Shown here: positions 1 through 7,474 of the stretch, piece by piece | Numbering within the stretch: position 1 is the first letter of the stretch | How the letters are laid out: each line of letters starts with the position of its first letter | Assembly (NCBI GenBank): GCA_016839635.1 | Contig: JAEOTV010000291.1 | Coordinates: 1-27,316, forward strand | Source of the DNA: Promethearchaeota archaeon | GTDB lineage: Archaea > Asgardarchaeota > Lokiarchaeia > Sigynarchaeales > SOKP01 | DNA length: 27,316 nt | Direction of reading: 5' to 3' | The notes under the pieces: model-generated | What the model was told of the DNA's origin: nothing | The model's database searches: none | What the model saw: only the letters and a program-made list of their open reading frames with translations | Position numbers and translations under genes: made by a program

Positions 1-565
1 CACCTCTTCCAGCATATCTACTAGGTAATCCTTCAGGATCAGCAAAACAAACCCCTGAATTACCTCCAAGAAGCTCAGCTGCTATTCCTACACCACATAT
101 CCCTGCTTTTTCACCAAATTCTTTACGAAGATCCTTATAAACACCATATAGTCCTTTACCAGACCATTTATTAGCATTTATGAATTCTCCACCATCCATA
201 GTCACTTTCAAGAGATAATAATCATCTCCTTCATGTTTACCTTCCACGATTATAGCACCTACACGCATCCTTGCTAGCATTTGAGCAAATGGGGTTCCTG
301 CATTAGCTTCTTTTATACCTCCTGTCAGAGGAGATTTTCCTCCTACAGAAAGTCTTCCACTTGAAGGTGCAGCTGTACCTGTGACTATCCCTGGAGCAAA
401 TACAAGCTTATTATGCGGTCCTAATGGATTACATGTTGGTGGTACTTCTTTATTTACTATTGTTGACGTCATCCCACGTCCACCTAAAGCAGCATAATCT
501 CCCGGGAGATCCTCATATTTAGCTTCAAGCTTATTCATATTTACTCTTAATATTCTTTTTGGCAA
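1..565 (-). CDS. Aldehyde:ferredoxin oxidoreductase, N-terminal part (cut by window edge)
   Basis: This is the first 188 codons of a tungstopterin-dependent aldehyde:ferredoxin oxidoreductase family enzyme, which oxidises aldehydes to carboxylic acids with ferredoxin as acceptor. The translation shows the AOR N-domain signature: LGGRGMTSTIV near residue 27, APGIVTGTAAPSSGRLSVGG, KSPLTGG, then MRVGAIIVEG and, at the cut end, PSRYAGRGG, the region that contacts the pterin in this family. The proposed start is TTG at 565, because a good Shine-Dalgarno (GAGGTGA) lies 5 nt upstream and the protein then begins LPKRILRVNM, as AOR proteins do. An internal ATG ten codons later would cut into the domain. 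The catalytic C-terminal half and the FeS cysteines lie outside the window, so the subfamily (AOR, FOR, GOR or WOR) cannot be decided. Confidence 0.93.
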   Translation of the reverse strand, partial: MPKRILRVNMNKLEAKYEDLPGDYAALGGRGMTSTIVNKEVPPTCNPLGPHNKLVFAPGIVTGTAAPSSGRLSVGGKSPLTGGIKEANAGTPFAQMLARMRVGAIIVEGKHEGDDYYLLKVTMDGGEFINANKWSGKGLYGVYKDLRKEFGEKAGICGVGIAAELLGGNSGVCFADPEGLPSRYAGRG

Positions 566-570
566 ATTTT

Positions 571-577
571 TCACCTC
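571..577 (-). promoter_or_regulatory. Shine-Dalgarno of the AOR gene
   Basis: GAGGTGA on the minus strand, 5 nt before the TTG codon at 565. It matches the archaeal anti-SD core well and decides the non-ATG start. Confidence 0.7.
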
Positions 578-752
578 TATTTTATTAGGCGAGTAATAAT
601 AGTATTTCTATGTTATTTAAACGGCTCGTTATGTACTAACTGATATAACGAAAAATTAACGTTTTAGAGAGCTTTCACAATATTGTAGGATTTTCAGCTG
701 AATAAAATTTTAGAAAATAATAGATTTAATAGATACCTAGTTTTATTACATT

Positions 753-1040
753 TTGAAAGATATGGACTACTCAAATAATCAAGTTACTAATAATTTATCA
801 TTTAAGATTATTCAGAGTGGAGACATAATAAAAATTGAACTATCTACAGTGAATTTGGGAAAAGAATTTCATGAGATATATGATTCAATATTGAAGGACT
901 TAAAGTTAAAACAAAAAGATACATACTTAAGTAATGAAGAGGGCAAAATGATAGGAGATCTTGACTTAAACTTAACGCTAGAAGAAATTATTAAAAAATT
1001 CGGCACCAAGTTAAAATTGTATTATGAAAAAGTTCTCTAA
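753..1040 (+). CDS. Small ubiquitin-like (beta-grasp) candidate protein
   Basis: A 95-residue hypothetical protein starting with TTG (ATG at 762 is an alternative, giving 92 residues). The residue pattern follows ubiquitin-like beta-grasp proteins: two N-terminal strands (LSFKIIQSG, DIIKIELSTV), a helix (EFHEIYDSILKDL), a strand with a turn (TYLSNEEGKMI), then DLDLNLTLEEIIKKFG and a last strand TKLKLYYEKVL. The C-terminal part resembles the D-x-x-(S/T)L-x-(D/E)-x-x-I ... L-x-L layout of ubiquitin. It has no C-terminal Gly-Gly, so if the fold is right it cannot be conjugated or thiocarboxylated as encoded. It is divergent from the AOR gene; MoaD-type beta-grasp proteins serve pterin cofactor synthesis, but a functional link here is speculative. 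The existence of the gene is likely; the fold is a pattern-level inference. Confidence 0.6.
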   Translation: MKDMDYSNNQVTNNLSFKIIQSGDIIKIELSTVNLGKEFHEIYDSILKDLKLKQKDTYLSNEEGKMIGDLDLNLTLEEIIKKFGTKLKLYYEKVL

Positions 1041-1059
1041 TTAACAGGATTCTATGTTT

Positions 1060-3006
1060 TCATTTAAAAATAGGGATGATAAGATGACTTGGATAATCTT
1101 TTGAGTGATAAATTTTTTGTTCAGCAACAAGGTATTCTTCTGGGTTACTTTCTCCTCCTAAATTAGAGTTTATATCAAATCTAGGAAAATTACTGGAAGT
1201 TATTTCTATTCTTATTCGGTGTTCCTTCCTAAAACATATTGATGTATTTCCCAGTTCAATTTCATATTTATATATTTTTTCGGGTTCAATAAGAGAAGGA
1301 TTACTATCACCATCTCGATATCTAGCCCGAATTCCTGCATCTAAAATGTTAAGCGCTTTTCCTCGAGGATAAACATCTACTAATTTAATCATAAAATCGG
1401 TGTCTTTAGCCGAGGAGGAAGCATATATCACCATCTTCACTGGACCTGTTATTTCTACTCCTTTCTCTAACGGTTTAGTTGTATACACTAATACATCTTT
1501 TCTTTTTGCAGCATCTTTTTGATTTTGAGCTCCCTTCAAAATAAGTAAATTCCTCCCACCTTTGGTAATAACAGGATCCATGGGATCAAAAGTATATATA
1601 TCTTCTATCTCATCAGAAGGTTCTTCAAAATTTAAGGTTCCATCTCCTTTTATACTATTTGCTTTTCCACCAGAGTGAATATATAATTTCTGAGATTTAA
1701 TATTTCTAGGTGGCCAGTCCTCGGTGTATCTCCATAAATTTTTTCCCGTTACCCAGTATTTAATAGAAGGCTTATTTATATCGGGAAATATATTTTTATC
1801 ATCCCATAGCCAATACTGATTCCATTTAAGATTTATAAATCCTTTGAAGAAACTTAGTAATCCAGCATTTTTAAGTTTGCTTTCAGGGTGACCTATCGCA
1901 GCATGAGCCCAGGGCCCTATTAGTATTCTTGAATATTTTCTTGCATCTCCAGTAGCTTTTTCCTTAATTTCAAAAAAATCTTTCATCTGTTTTTCAAGGA
2001 ACATATCCTGCCAACCAGCTAGCATGAAAACAGGTTGTGATAATTTAGATGTATTCATTTCTAAAAATCCAGACATCTTGTATGTATCCTTATCTAAACC
2101 TCGAGTAATCAAGAAATCATTTAAGAATTTAAAATACACGTTATAACTGCGTTTCGCTGGATCGAAATTCTTAACATTATAATACGCAATTAGAAGATCT
2201 TGAATTTCTTTAATACTTTTACCTTTTAACTGTGATAAGCTAATCCGACTCTTTTTTTTAATTGGGTCATTAAATAAAGCATATTTTGGATTTAAAAACC
2301 TCTCATACATTAACTTCGTCAATGTTTGTACTTGTGGAATTTCGCGGTGTGCCACAATATTAACCATTATTCTATATATAGAAGTCGTAAGAGCATGAAT
2401 TTGTAAGCCTCCATTATTTTTCCATAAATTCAAGGTCGATGTAACAGCTGGTGTTATGCATGTCAAGTATTTATTTTCCCAAGATAATGCGAGCTGAGTT
2501 ATCCCAAAATAACTTGCACCCACCATTCCTATTTTCCCATTGTACCAATATTGTTTAGAAATCCATTCTAAAGTTTCTAATCCATCTTCTCTTTCAGTAA
2601 ATAAATAATAATTGAAACCATTTGAATGACCTGTTCCTCGAATATCTTGTATTATTGTAACAAACCCATAAGAAGCATAACCATAACCAAGAAAACTGAA
2701 AATATCTTTCCAGTATGGTAATCTTACTAATATGGTTGGACATTTGCCATTTCGCCTGTATATATTTTTGGGGACATAGATGTCGGTAGCTAATTTTACA
2801 CCATCATTTAATCTGATAAAAGTTTCTGGATATCTTTTCACCCCATTTTTAGCATACCCCAACCCTAACAAACTTCCTAAAATCTTAGCTAAAGGGACGG
2901 ATCCGTATCTAACTATTTTTTTGATTAACTTCCATGCGAAATTCGGTAATTGGGGTCTTATTGGTACTTTTAAATATGATAAGCTTGTAACATGGTTTTC
3001 TCTCAT
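1060..3006 (-). CDS. CocE/NonD family alpha/beta hydrolase (X-Pro dipeptidyl-peptidase S15 type)
   Basis: A 648-residue hydrolase of the cocaine-esterase / S15 family, which cleaves esters, amides or X-Pro peptides. The catalytic triad is visible: Ser165 in MVGASYFG (nucleophile elbow), Asp334 in LAGWQDMF, and His368 in IGPWAHAA. Family signatures DGVKLATDIYVP (about 69-79) and QDIRGTGHSNG (oxyanion region, about 120-130) are present. The C-terminal third (about 440-648) corresponds to the jelly-roll domain of the family (VKMVIYASSSAKDTDFMIKL, HRIRIEITSSNFPRFDIN). Length is usual for the family. No signal peptide is apparent; residues 25-50 are mildly hydrophobic but contain charges, so it is probably cytoplasmic. 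The ATG start at 3006 leaves a 47-nt gap to the upstream tRNA gene. The physiological substrate cannot be told from sequence. Confidence 0.92.
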   Translation of the reverse strand: MRENHVTSLSYLKVPIRPQLPNFAWKLIKKIVRYGSVPLAKILGSLLGLGYAKNGVKRYPETFIRLNDGVKLATDIYVPKNIYRRNGKCPTILVRLPYWKDIFSFLGYGYASYGFVTIIQDIRGTGHSNGFNYYLFTEREDGLETLEWISKQYWYNGKIGMVGASYFGITQLALSWENKYLTCITPAVTSTLNLWKNNGGLQIHALTTSIYRIMVNIVAHREIPQVQTLTKLMYERFLNPKYALFNDPIKKKSRISLSQLKGKSIKEIQDLLIAYYNVKNFDPAKRSYNVYFKFLNDFLITRGLDKDTYKMSGFLEMNTSKLSQPVFMLAGWQDMFLEKQMKDFFEIKEKATGDARKYSRILIGPWAHAAIGHPESKLKNAGLLSFFKGFINLKWNQYWLWDDKNIFPDINKPSIKYWVTGKNLWRYTEDWPPRNIKSQKLYIHSGGKANSIKGDGTLNFEEPSDEIEDIYTFDPMDPVITKGGRNLLILKGAQNQKDAAKRKDVLVYTTKPLEKGVEITGPVKMVIYASSSAKDTDFMIKLVDVYPRGKALNILDAGIRARYRDGDSNPSLIEPEKIYKYEIELGNTSICFRKEHRIRIEITSSNFPRFDINSNLGGESNPEEYLVAEQKIYHSKDYPSHLIIPIFK

Positions 3007-3053
3007 TACTTTAAAAAGAATTTATTACCTTATAAAGTTTCAAAAATTAAAAA

Positions 3054-3161
3054 TGGCAGGCCCGAGGGGATATGTTCAAGAAATGCGAATGGCATATCAC
3101 ATTGAACCCCCGATCTTCAGCTTAGGAGGCTGCCGCCTTATCCAGTCTGGGCCACGGGCCT
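3054..3161 (-). tRNA. tRNA-Arg(CCT) with a T-loop intron
   Basis: The minus strand folds as a tRNA. The acceptor AGGCCCG pairs with CGGGCCT, followed by discriminator G and an encoded CCA (3054-3056). The anticodon loop is CTCCTAA, giving anticodon CCU (Arg); the anticodon stem GCAGC/GCTGA has one G27-A43 mismatch. The T-stem is GGGGG with CCCCT. The T-loop (plus 3070-3106) is 37 nt instead of 7, implying an insertion of about 30 nt. The mature tRNA would be 78 nt with a TTCAAAT-like T-loop. There is no intron in the anticodon loop. Confidence 0.88.
3072..3101 (-). other. Probable archaeal tRNA intron in the T-loop (about 30 nt)
   Basis: Within the expanded T-loop, GTTCAA (exon side) is complementary to TTGAAC (intron 3' side), and further in GATATGC can pair with GCATTTC with one T-T mismatch, closing a CATTC loop. 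Unpaired TGT and CATAT flank the central helix, giving a relaxed bulge-helix-bulge-like structure of the sort cut by the archaeal splicing endonuclease. Exact splice points may be shifted by 1-2 nt; the length of 30 nt follows from requiring a 7-nt T-loop. Confidence 0.68.
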
Positions 3162-3185
3162 ATTATTAATATCTTTCTATATAAT

Positions 3186-3194
3186 CATATAAAC
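3186..3194 (-). promoter_or_regulatory. TATA box of the tRNA-Arg gene
   Basis: GTTTATATG on the minus strand, centred about 29 nt upstream of the mature tRNA 5' end, the expected distance for an archaeal TATA box directing transcription start at or just before the tRNA. Confidence 0.5.
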
Positions 3195-3343
3195 ATACAA
3201 TAAAATAAAAAGTTAAATGAATATAATATAATTCTATTCCTTTTTCTCTCAATTTTCTATAGACATTTTTATCATTGTTTGTTAATTGAGTATGAAAGTA
3301 AGGGGAATGAAAAGGTTTTAATTGATGAGGTTTTTAATTGTAA

Positions 3344-3352
3344 TTATAAATA
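3344..3352 (+). promoter_or_regulatory. Putative TATA box of the Sm-like gene
   Basis: TTATAAATA about 40 nt before the ATG at 3391, allowing a transcription start about 15 nt before the start codon. It is the best A/T box at the right distance, but the whole region is AT-rich. Confidence 0.35.
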
Positions 3353-3390
3353 TTTTTTTATGAAAAATTTTTTTTTCGAGTTTTTAAAAG

Positions 3391-3651
3391 ATGGAAAGAC
3401 GATCTAATAGGCCTATTGATTATTTAAAATCATCAATTAATGAAATAATTCTCATTAAAGTGAAACGAAACCGATTATTCAGAGGACGCCTTGGCGGATT
3501 TGATGAACACCTTAATCTATATCTTGAAGAAACAAGTCAAATCTTCGAATATCAAGATGATGAAGGTAATATTCGTGAGGAACACGAAAACCTAGGGAGC
3601 ATAGTTGTACGGGGAGATAATGTAATATTCGTTAATCTTGCTCATTTATGA
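3391..3651 (+). CDS. Sm-like archaeal protein (LSm/SmAP)
   Basis: An 86-residue Sm-fold RNA-binding protein, expected to form a heptameric ring that binds U-rich RNA. Sm1 is visible as IILIKVKRNRLFRGRLGGFD with HLNLYLEE (about residues 20-47), including the conserved G and the D-x-x-x-N RNA-binding arrangement (DEHLN). Sm2 is seen as GSIVVRGDNVIFV (about 70-82), with the typical R-G-D/N core. Between them lies a short acidic insertion (YQDDEGNIREEHEN). Length is normal for archaeal SmAP. The start is ATG. In many archaea this gene is followed by the L37e ribosomal protein gene; here it is not, and a large phosphoesterase follows instead. Confidence 0.95.
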   Translation: MERRSNRPIDYLKSSINEIILIKVKRNRLFRGRLGGFDEHLNLYLEETSQIFEYQDDEGNIREEHENLGSIVVRGDNVIFVNLAHL

Positions 3652-3825
3652 GGGTTTGAAGCAGGATATCTCCTTTGTTGATGTTTAGTCATCTCTATAC
3701 ATATCATCATATCTAAAAAGGAAAGATGCAATTATCTTTTTAAATTGCGATTATTTTGTTAGTAATAATATAAATATTTGAAATATATGAAATAATTAGC
3801 TTTACTATTTGAGTGCCTTTAAAAA

Positions 3826-5880
3826 TTGAGTTCGATAGAAGAAGAAAATAAAGGAAGTTCAATTCTAATTAATCCAAATTTGGGACAGCCATTAATTTTA
3901 AAAATAGATCGCAAATTAAAAAAGAGAACATTTCAAACTCATTTACTTTTTGTTAGTGATAATTCTGATCCAGAGTTTTTTAAAAAGACAATTCAAAATC
4001 AAATAACACTTGTTCCTTTATTTGACTATAAATGGTCATATAAATTAATATTTGAAAAAAAAGAAAAAGGATTCTTTTCAAAATGGAGAGAAAGAAGACA
4101 AAAAAAAAAAAGAAAGAAATTTCTTGGAGACAAATTAAAAAATATAATAGAAGAAGACTTAGATTTAGACCAATTAAGAAAATTAAAATCTCGGCTTCAT
4201 AGAGGAGAACCAATTTTCCTTAAAGTAATTAGTGTAGAAAAATCTTCCGTAACTTCAATTCATGATTTATCTTATCTAAAAGATTTAAAACCTCAAGAAA
4301 TACTTGTAAAAAACCAAGTATTTGGAGAACTAAATCGATTCTATAAAGTAACGATTGAATTTAGAATTGGTAAAGATGTTATAAAATTTTTAAAGGAACG
4401 AAATTTTGTTATGTTTGACATTTGTTGCCCCAATAATCGAATAAATTATCATTCAGTAGTGGTTTCAAAACAAAAATGGCAAGATTTTACATTTGTTCAT
4501 GCTACGGATTTGCATTTAGCAGAGAGAAATGATAGGCTTTATGAAATTATTAAAAAATGGACTGAAACCTCAATTAAGGAGAATGTTGAAGATTTTTTTG
4601 AGATTGTAAGAAAAAAATTAAAAATTAAGAAGAACCAAGAAAATGAGGAAAGATTATTATCTGACATTAAAATTCCATTAAGAAAACGTTTAATTAATCC
4701 AAATAATCAATTTCGTAAATTCATAAAATTAATGAATAAGAAAGTCCTTAGAAATGAATTAGATTTTATTGTAATGACAGGAGATCTTGTTGATTATACG
4801 ATTTTAAGTAGATTAGCAAAAAAGCTCCGTAAATTGAATGAGTTTAGATATGAGGATAGTAATTGGCAAGTTTTTAAAAACATATTACTAAATATTGCAT
4901 CTCAAGAAAATTATAAAGGAGTTGTAAGAGGTGAGGAATTAAATTGTCCTATTTTTACGATACTAGGAAATCACGATTATCGTCCATTTCATTATGATTT
5001 AACGTGGGGAAACATGTATAATAAGATTGGTTTAAATGCTTCCGAGGCGGTAGCGTTAAATGAGTTATTTTCCGCATCTCCTATCACAGCTCTAACAAAA
5101 TCTTCATTAGCATTAAGGGGATATCTATCAGAAATAAATTCATCAAGAGATTTTTCTATAAAATTAGGCAACAATCTCCTTATATTTTTAAATACTGGCG
5201 GAGATTCCTTTAGAAACATTAGAGATTTATTGACAGGCCATCCTTCTGTTACAGGGATAACATATAAACAAATAAAATATTTAGAAAACCTTATTAATAA
5301 TGAAATTAATGAGCGTGTGAATACATTTTTATTTCTACATGGTCCTCCGTTAAATCCAGGAGGTGAAAAGCTAAGTATTAATATTTTTGAAAAAAAAGGG
5401 AGCAGATTTGTAAGATATAAGATTAATGACTTCAAAGAATCAGTAATAAAAAATTTAGGGAAAGCAATATCTAAAGCACGCATTGATAGAATTTTTAATA
5501 CCAAGCATGGCTGTGTTTCTTCAAATTGGGAAAAGTTAATGGAATTTTGTAAAAATTTCACAGTTCTAACGCTCTCCGGACATACACATACTAATCGGGA
5601 ATTTAGATTGGATGATCCTGGTGAATTTAAAACCAGTGTGTATGATGCTCCCCCATTTAGATTGAACAAAATTGAAAATCCTGCTGCGATTTTCTATGAT
5701 GACTATTCAGAGATATACGACAACCCAAAAGCTATAAGTGAGAATGGACCATTTGTCGTACAAACCCCTGCGTTAGGTTTAGGGAGTTATGGAAATTCAA
5801 AATCTGCGGGTGGGTATAGGGAAATATTAGTTAAAGATGGAGAATTAGCTTCTTTTAAAGTAAAATCTATTAACCGTTAA
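3826..5880 (+). CDS. Large calcineurin-like metallophosphoesterase with unassigned N-terminal domain
   Basis: A 684-residue protein of the calcineurin-like (metallophos) superfamily, which uses a two-metal centre to hydrolyse phosphoesters. The canonical motifs are in order: Asp228 and His230 (HATDLHLAE), Asp320 (MTGDLVDYT), Asn382-His383 (ILGNHDYRP), His505 (FLFLHGPPLN), and His586/His588 (LSGHTHTNREF). All metal ligands appear intact. Residues 1-220 form an upstream region that I do not recognise: mixed beta-strands plus a very basic segment around residues 78-99 (GFFSKWRERRQKKKRKK). About 80 residues separate the first two motifs, with charged helices (240-310). The start is TTG at 3826. 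No signal peptide or membrane helix is seen, so it is probably cytosolic. It converges with the longin-Arf GTPase with only 15 nt between stops. Substrate unknown. Confidence 0.9.
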   Translation: MSSIEEENKGSSILINPNLGQPLILKIDRKLKKRTFQTHLLFVSDNSDPEFFKKTIQNQITLVPLFDYKWSYKLIFEKKEKGFFSKWRERRQKKKRKKFLGDKLKNIIEEDLDLDQLRKLKSRLHRGEPIFLKVISVEKSSVTSIHDLSYLKDLKPQEILVKNQVFGELNRFYKVTIEFRIGKDVIKFLKERNFVMFDICCPNNRINYHSVVVSKQKWQDFTFVHATDLHLAERNDRLYEIIKKWTETSIKENVEDFFEIVRKKLKIKKNQENEERLLSDIKIPLRKRLINPNNQFRKFIKLMNKKVLRNELDFIVMTGDLVDYTILSRLAKKLRKLNEFRYEDSNWQVFKNILLNIASQENYKGVVRGEELNCPIFTILGNHDYRPFHYDLTWGNMYNKIGLNASEAVALNELFSASPITALTKSSLALRGYLSEINSSRDFSIKLGNNLLIFLNTGGDSFRNIRDLLTGHPSVTGITYKQIKYLENLINNEINERVNTFLFLHGPPLNPGGEKLSINIFEKKGSRFVRYKINDFKESVIKNLGKAISKARIDRIFNTKHGCVSSNWEKLMEFCKNFTVLTLSGHTHTNREFRLDDPGEFKTSVYDAPPFRLNKIENPAAIFYDDYSEIYDNPKAISENGPFVVQTPALGLGSYGNSKSAGGYREILVKDGELASFKVKSINR

Positions 5881-5895
5881 TAGATTAAGCTTATC

Positions 5896-7251
5896 TTAGG
5901 TTTTGACTTGCTTTAATACTTTTGAATAGTACTTTCGAATTGCACTGAGTTCTTTTGAGTTAAATATATCCATTTTATAATTTTTTAGAAAAGTACTAAA
6001 CTTTGGAAATTTATCGGGATTGGTTTTTGTTAAAAAGACACAATTAAGCGCGGTGAATAAAATACTTAACTTATCATAGTAAGCAAACGAGTTATTTCTT
6101 TCAAACTCACTATATAATTCATTATTCATTAACGCATTTCTAATAGGATTTTTAAGACTTTCTTGTACAATTTTCTTTTTCTTATGAATAGGTTGTTCCT
6201 CTTCAGGAGTTTTTGAAATTACATGATCTATTTTGTCTTGTATCTCATTGACTTCTAAAATTTCCTCTGCTTGAGTAGTGGTAATGCCAACTTGTTTATC
6301 TGTAATTATAAATGATTTATCTACGACAGGTTCTTCCTCAAGCCCAAACAAAGTTTCATAACTTAAGTCCGTGTTTTCAAATAATTCAGCTAATAATGGA
6401 TTATTTTCGGTACTCATATCTAATATATCTGCTATAACCCGAATCATCTTATTTCGATTTTCTTTTCTGTTCGCTACCATTGGATATGTTTTCAGACCAG
6501 TTATAGTTTCGATTTCTCCTACACTTAGAGCGTTAGGTAGGTCTTGTTTATTTCCTATGATAGCTGCTCTAGCATGTGGAACTTCTTTAACTTTTAAATC
6601 TAAAAAGAATTTACTTTTCTCAACATTTTTAATTGAAGAATCAGTAACTATGAGTACAGCATCACTTTCTTTTATAAATCCTTTCCAAAGGAATTTAAAT
6701 TGCTCTTGACCAGCAAAATCAAATAATCGGAAAAATAATTTCCCAATTTTAATAGTAGCGATCTCTCCTGTAATAGTCGGAACATGTTGAAGTGGAATTT
6801 CATCCATTTTTATTAGTTTTTTTATTGTTGTTTTTCCAACTCCTGCGAATCCTACTACCGCAATCTTAGGTTTAAGATTTCTATGCATTTCATCAAGCGC
6901 TACATTAATTGCTGTAAAATTTAAGTCTACAATCTTTTTTTCCTTTATCATATCTTTAAATCGGTTTAAGAATATATTCTTAAAATTACTTAATTGAGTC
7001 TTTATTGTTCTATAAAAATCATCAACTAATCCAGTTATAAAAATAAAAATTAAATTATCCTCTAGCTCAACATCGTAAGAAATTTTAAATTTAATAAAAT
7101 CAAAATATCCAGTTGTTCTCCCAAGTGCTCTTTTTGTTTCTGTAATAATTTTAAAACTAACATCCTCAATCTCAGAATCATCTAAGGCATTTCCATAAGA
7201 TCTTTTATAAATAATCTCGTTTCCTTTAAGAACAAATGCTTGCCGTAGCAT
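5896..7251 (-). CDS. Longin-like domain fused to an Arf-family small GTPase
   Basis: A 451-residue protein. Residues 1-120 have a longin-like pattern: an N-terminal beta hairpin (QAFVLKGNEIIYKRSY), a helix, strands FDFIKFKIS and LIFIFITGLV, then a long helix. The GTPase domain (about 128-278) has the G1 P-loop GFAGVGKTT (134-142), a switch I threonine in VPTITGE (157-163), G3 DFAGQEQF (178-185), G4 NKQD (234-237), and a plausible G5 around MVANRKEN. DxxGQ with the PTxG switch I is Arf/Sar-like. Residues 280-365 are acidic and probably disordered; 366-451 is helical and ends in a basic tail. There is no N-terminal myristoylation glycine. Longin domains bind GTPases and SNAREs in eukaryotic trafficking, and such GTPase fusions are typical of Asgard archaea. 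The role here is presumably regulatory; partners are unknown. Confidence 0.88.
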   Translation of the reverse strand: MLRQAFVLKGNEIIYKRSYGNALDDSEIEDVSFKIITETKRALGRTTGYFDFIKFKISYDVELEDNLIFIFITGLVDDFYRTIKTQLSNFKNIFLNRFKDMIKEKKIVDLNFTAINVALDEMHRNLKPKIAVVGFAGVGKTTIKKLIKMDEIPLQHVPTITGEIATIKIGKLFFRLFDFAGQEQFKFLWKGFIKESDAVLIVTDSSIKNVEKSKFFLDLKVKEVPHARAAIIGNKQDLPNALSVGEIETITGLKTYPMVANRKENRNKMIRVIADILDMSTENNPLLAELFENTDLSYETLFGLEEEPVVDKSFIITDKQVGITTTQAEEILEVNEIQDKIDHVISKTPEEEQPIHKKKKIVQESLKNPIRNALMNNELYSEFERNNSFAYYDKLSILFTALNCVFLTKTNPDKFPKFSTFLKNYKMDIFNSKELSAIRKYYSKVLKQVKT

Positions 7252-7302
7252 ATTACTTTATAACTTCTATTGATCAATAATAAGCATAGAACTTAGGTTT
7301 AA

Positions 7303-7317
7303 TATATAAAACAATTA
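7303..7317 (-). promoter_or_regulatory. Putative TATA box of the longin-Arf gene
   Basis: An A/T box reading TTTTATATATTAAA on the minus strand, about 55 nt before the ATG at 7251, fitting a transcription start near 7280. It is nearly symmetrical and so could also serve the plus strand. Confidence 0.35.
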
Positions 7318-7474
7318 TGTAGTAAAACAACATATATTTAAACTTCATGAAAAGGAAGAATTGATATGCATTGTATCAAACAAAGAAATGCCATCTCCAC
7401 AAATAATTTATTAAAATGGAAAGGATTATCTATCAGAAATTAAAAGAACTTAAACCTATCTCGAAGTGTGATTC

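Noticed and set aside
2780..3169. Plus-strand frame of 129 codons over the hydrolase start and the tRNA
   Set aside because: It runs through the tRNA-Arg gene and the opposite strand of the hydrolase; no protein signature.
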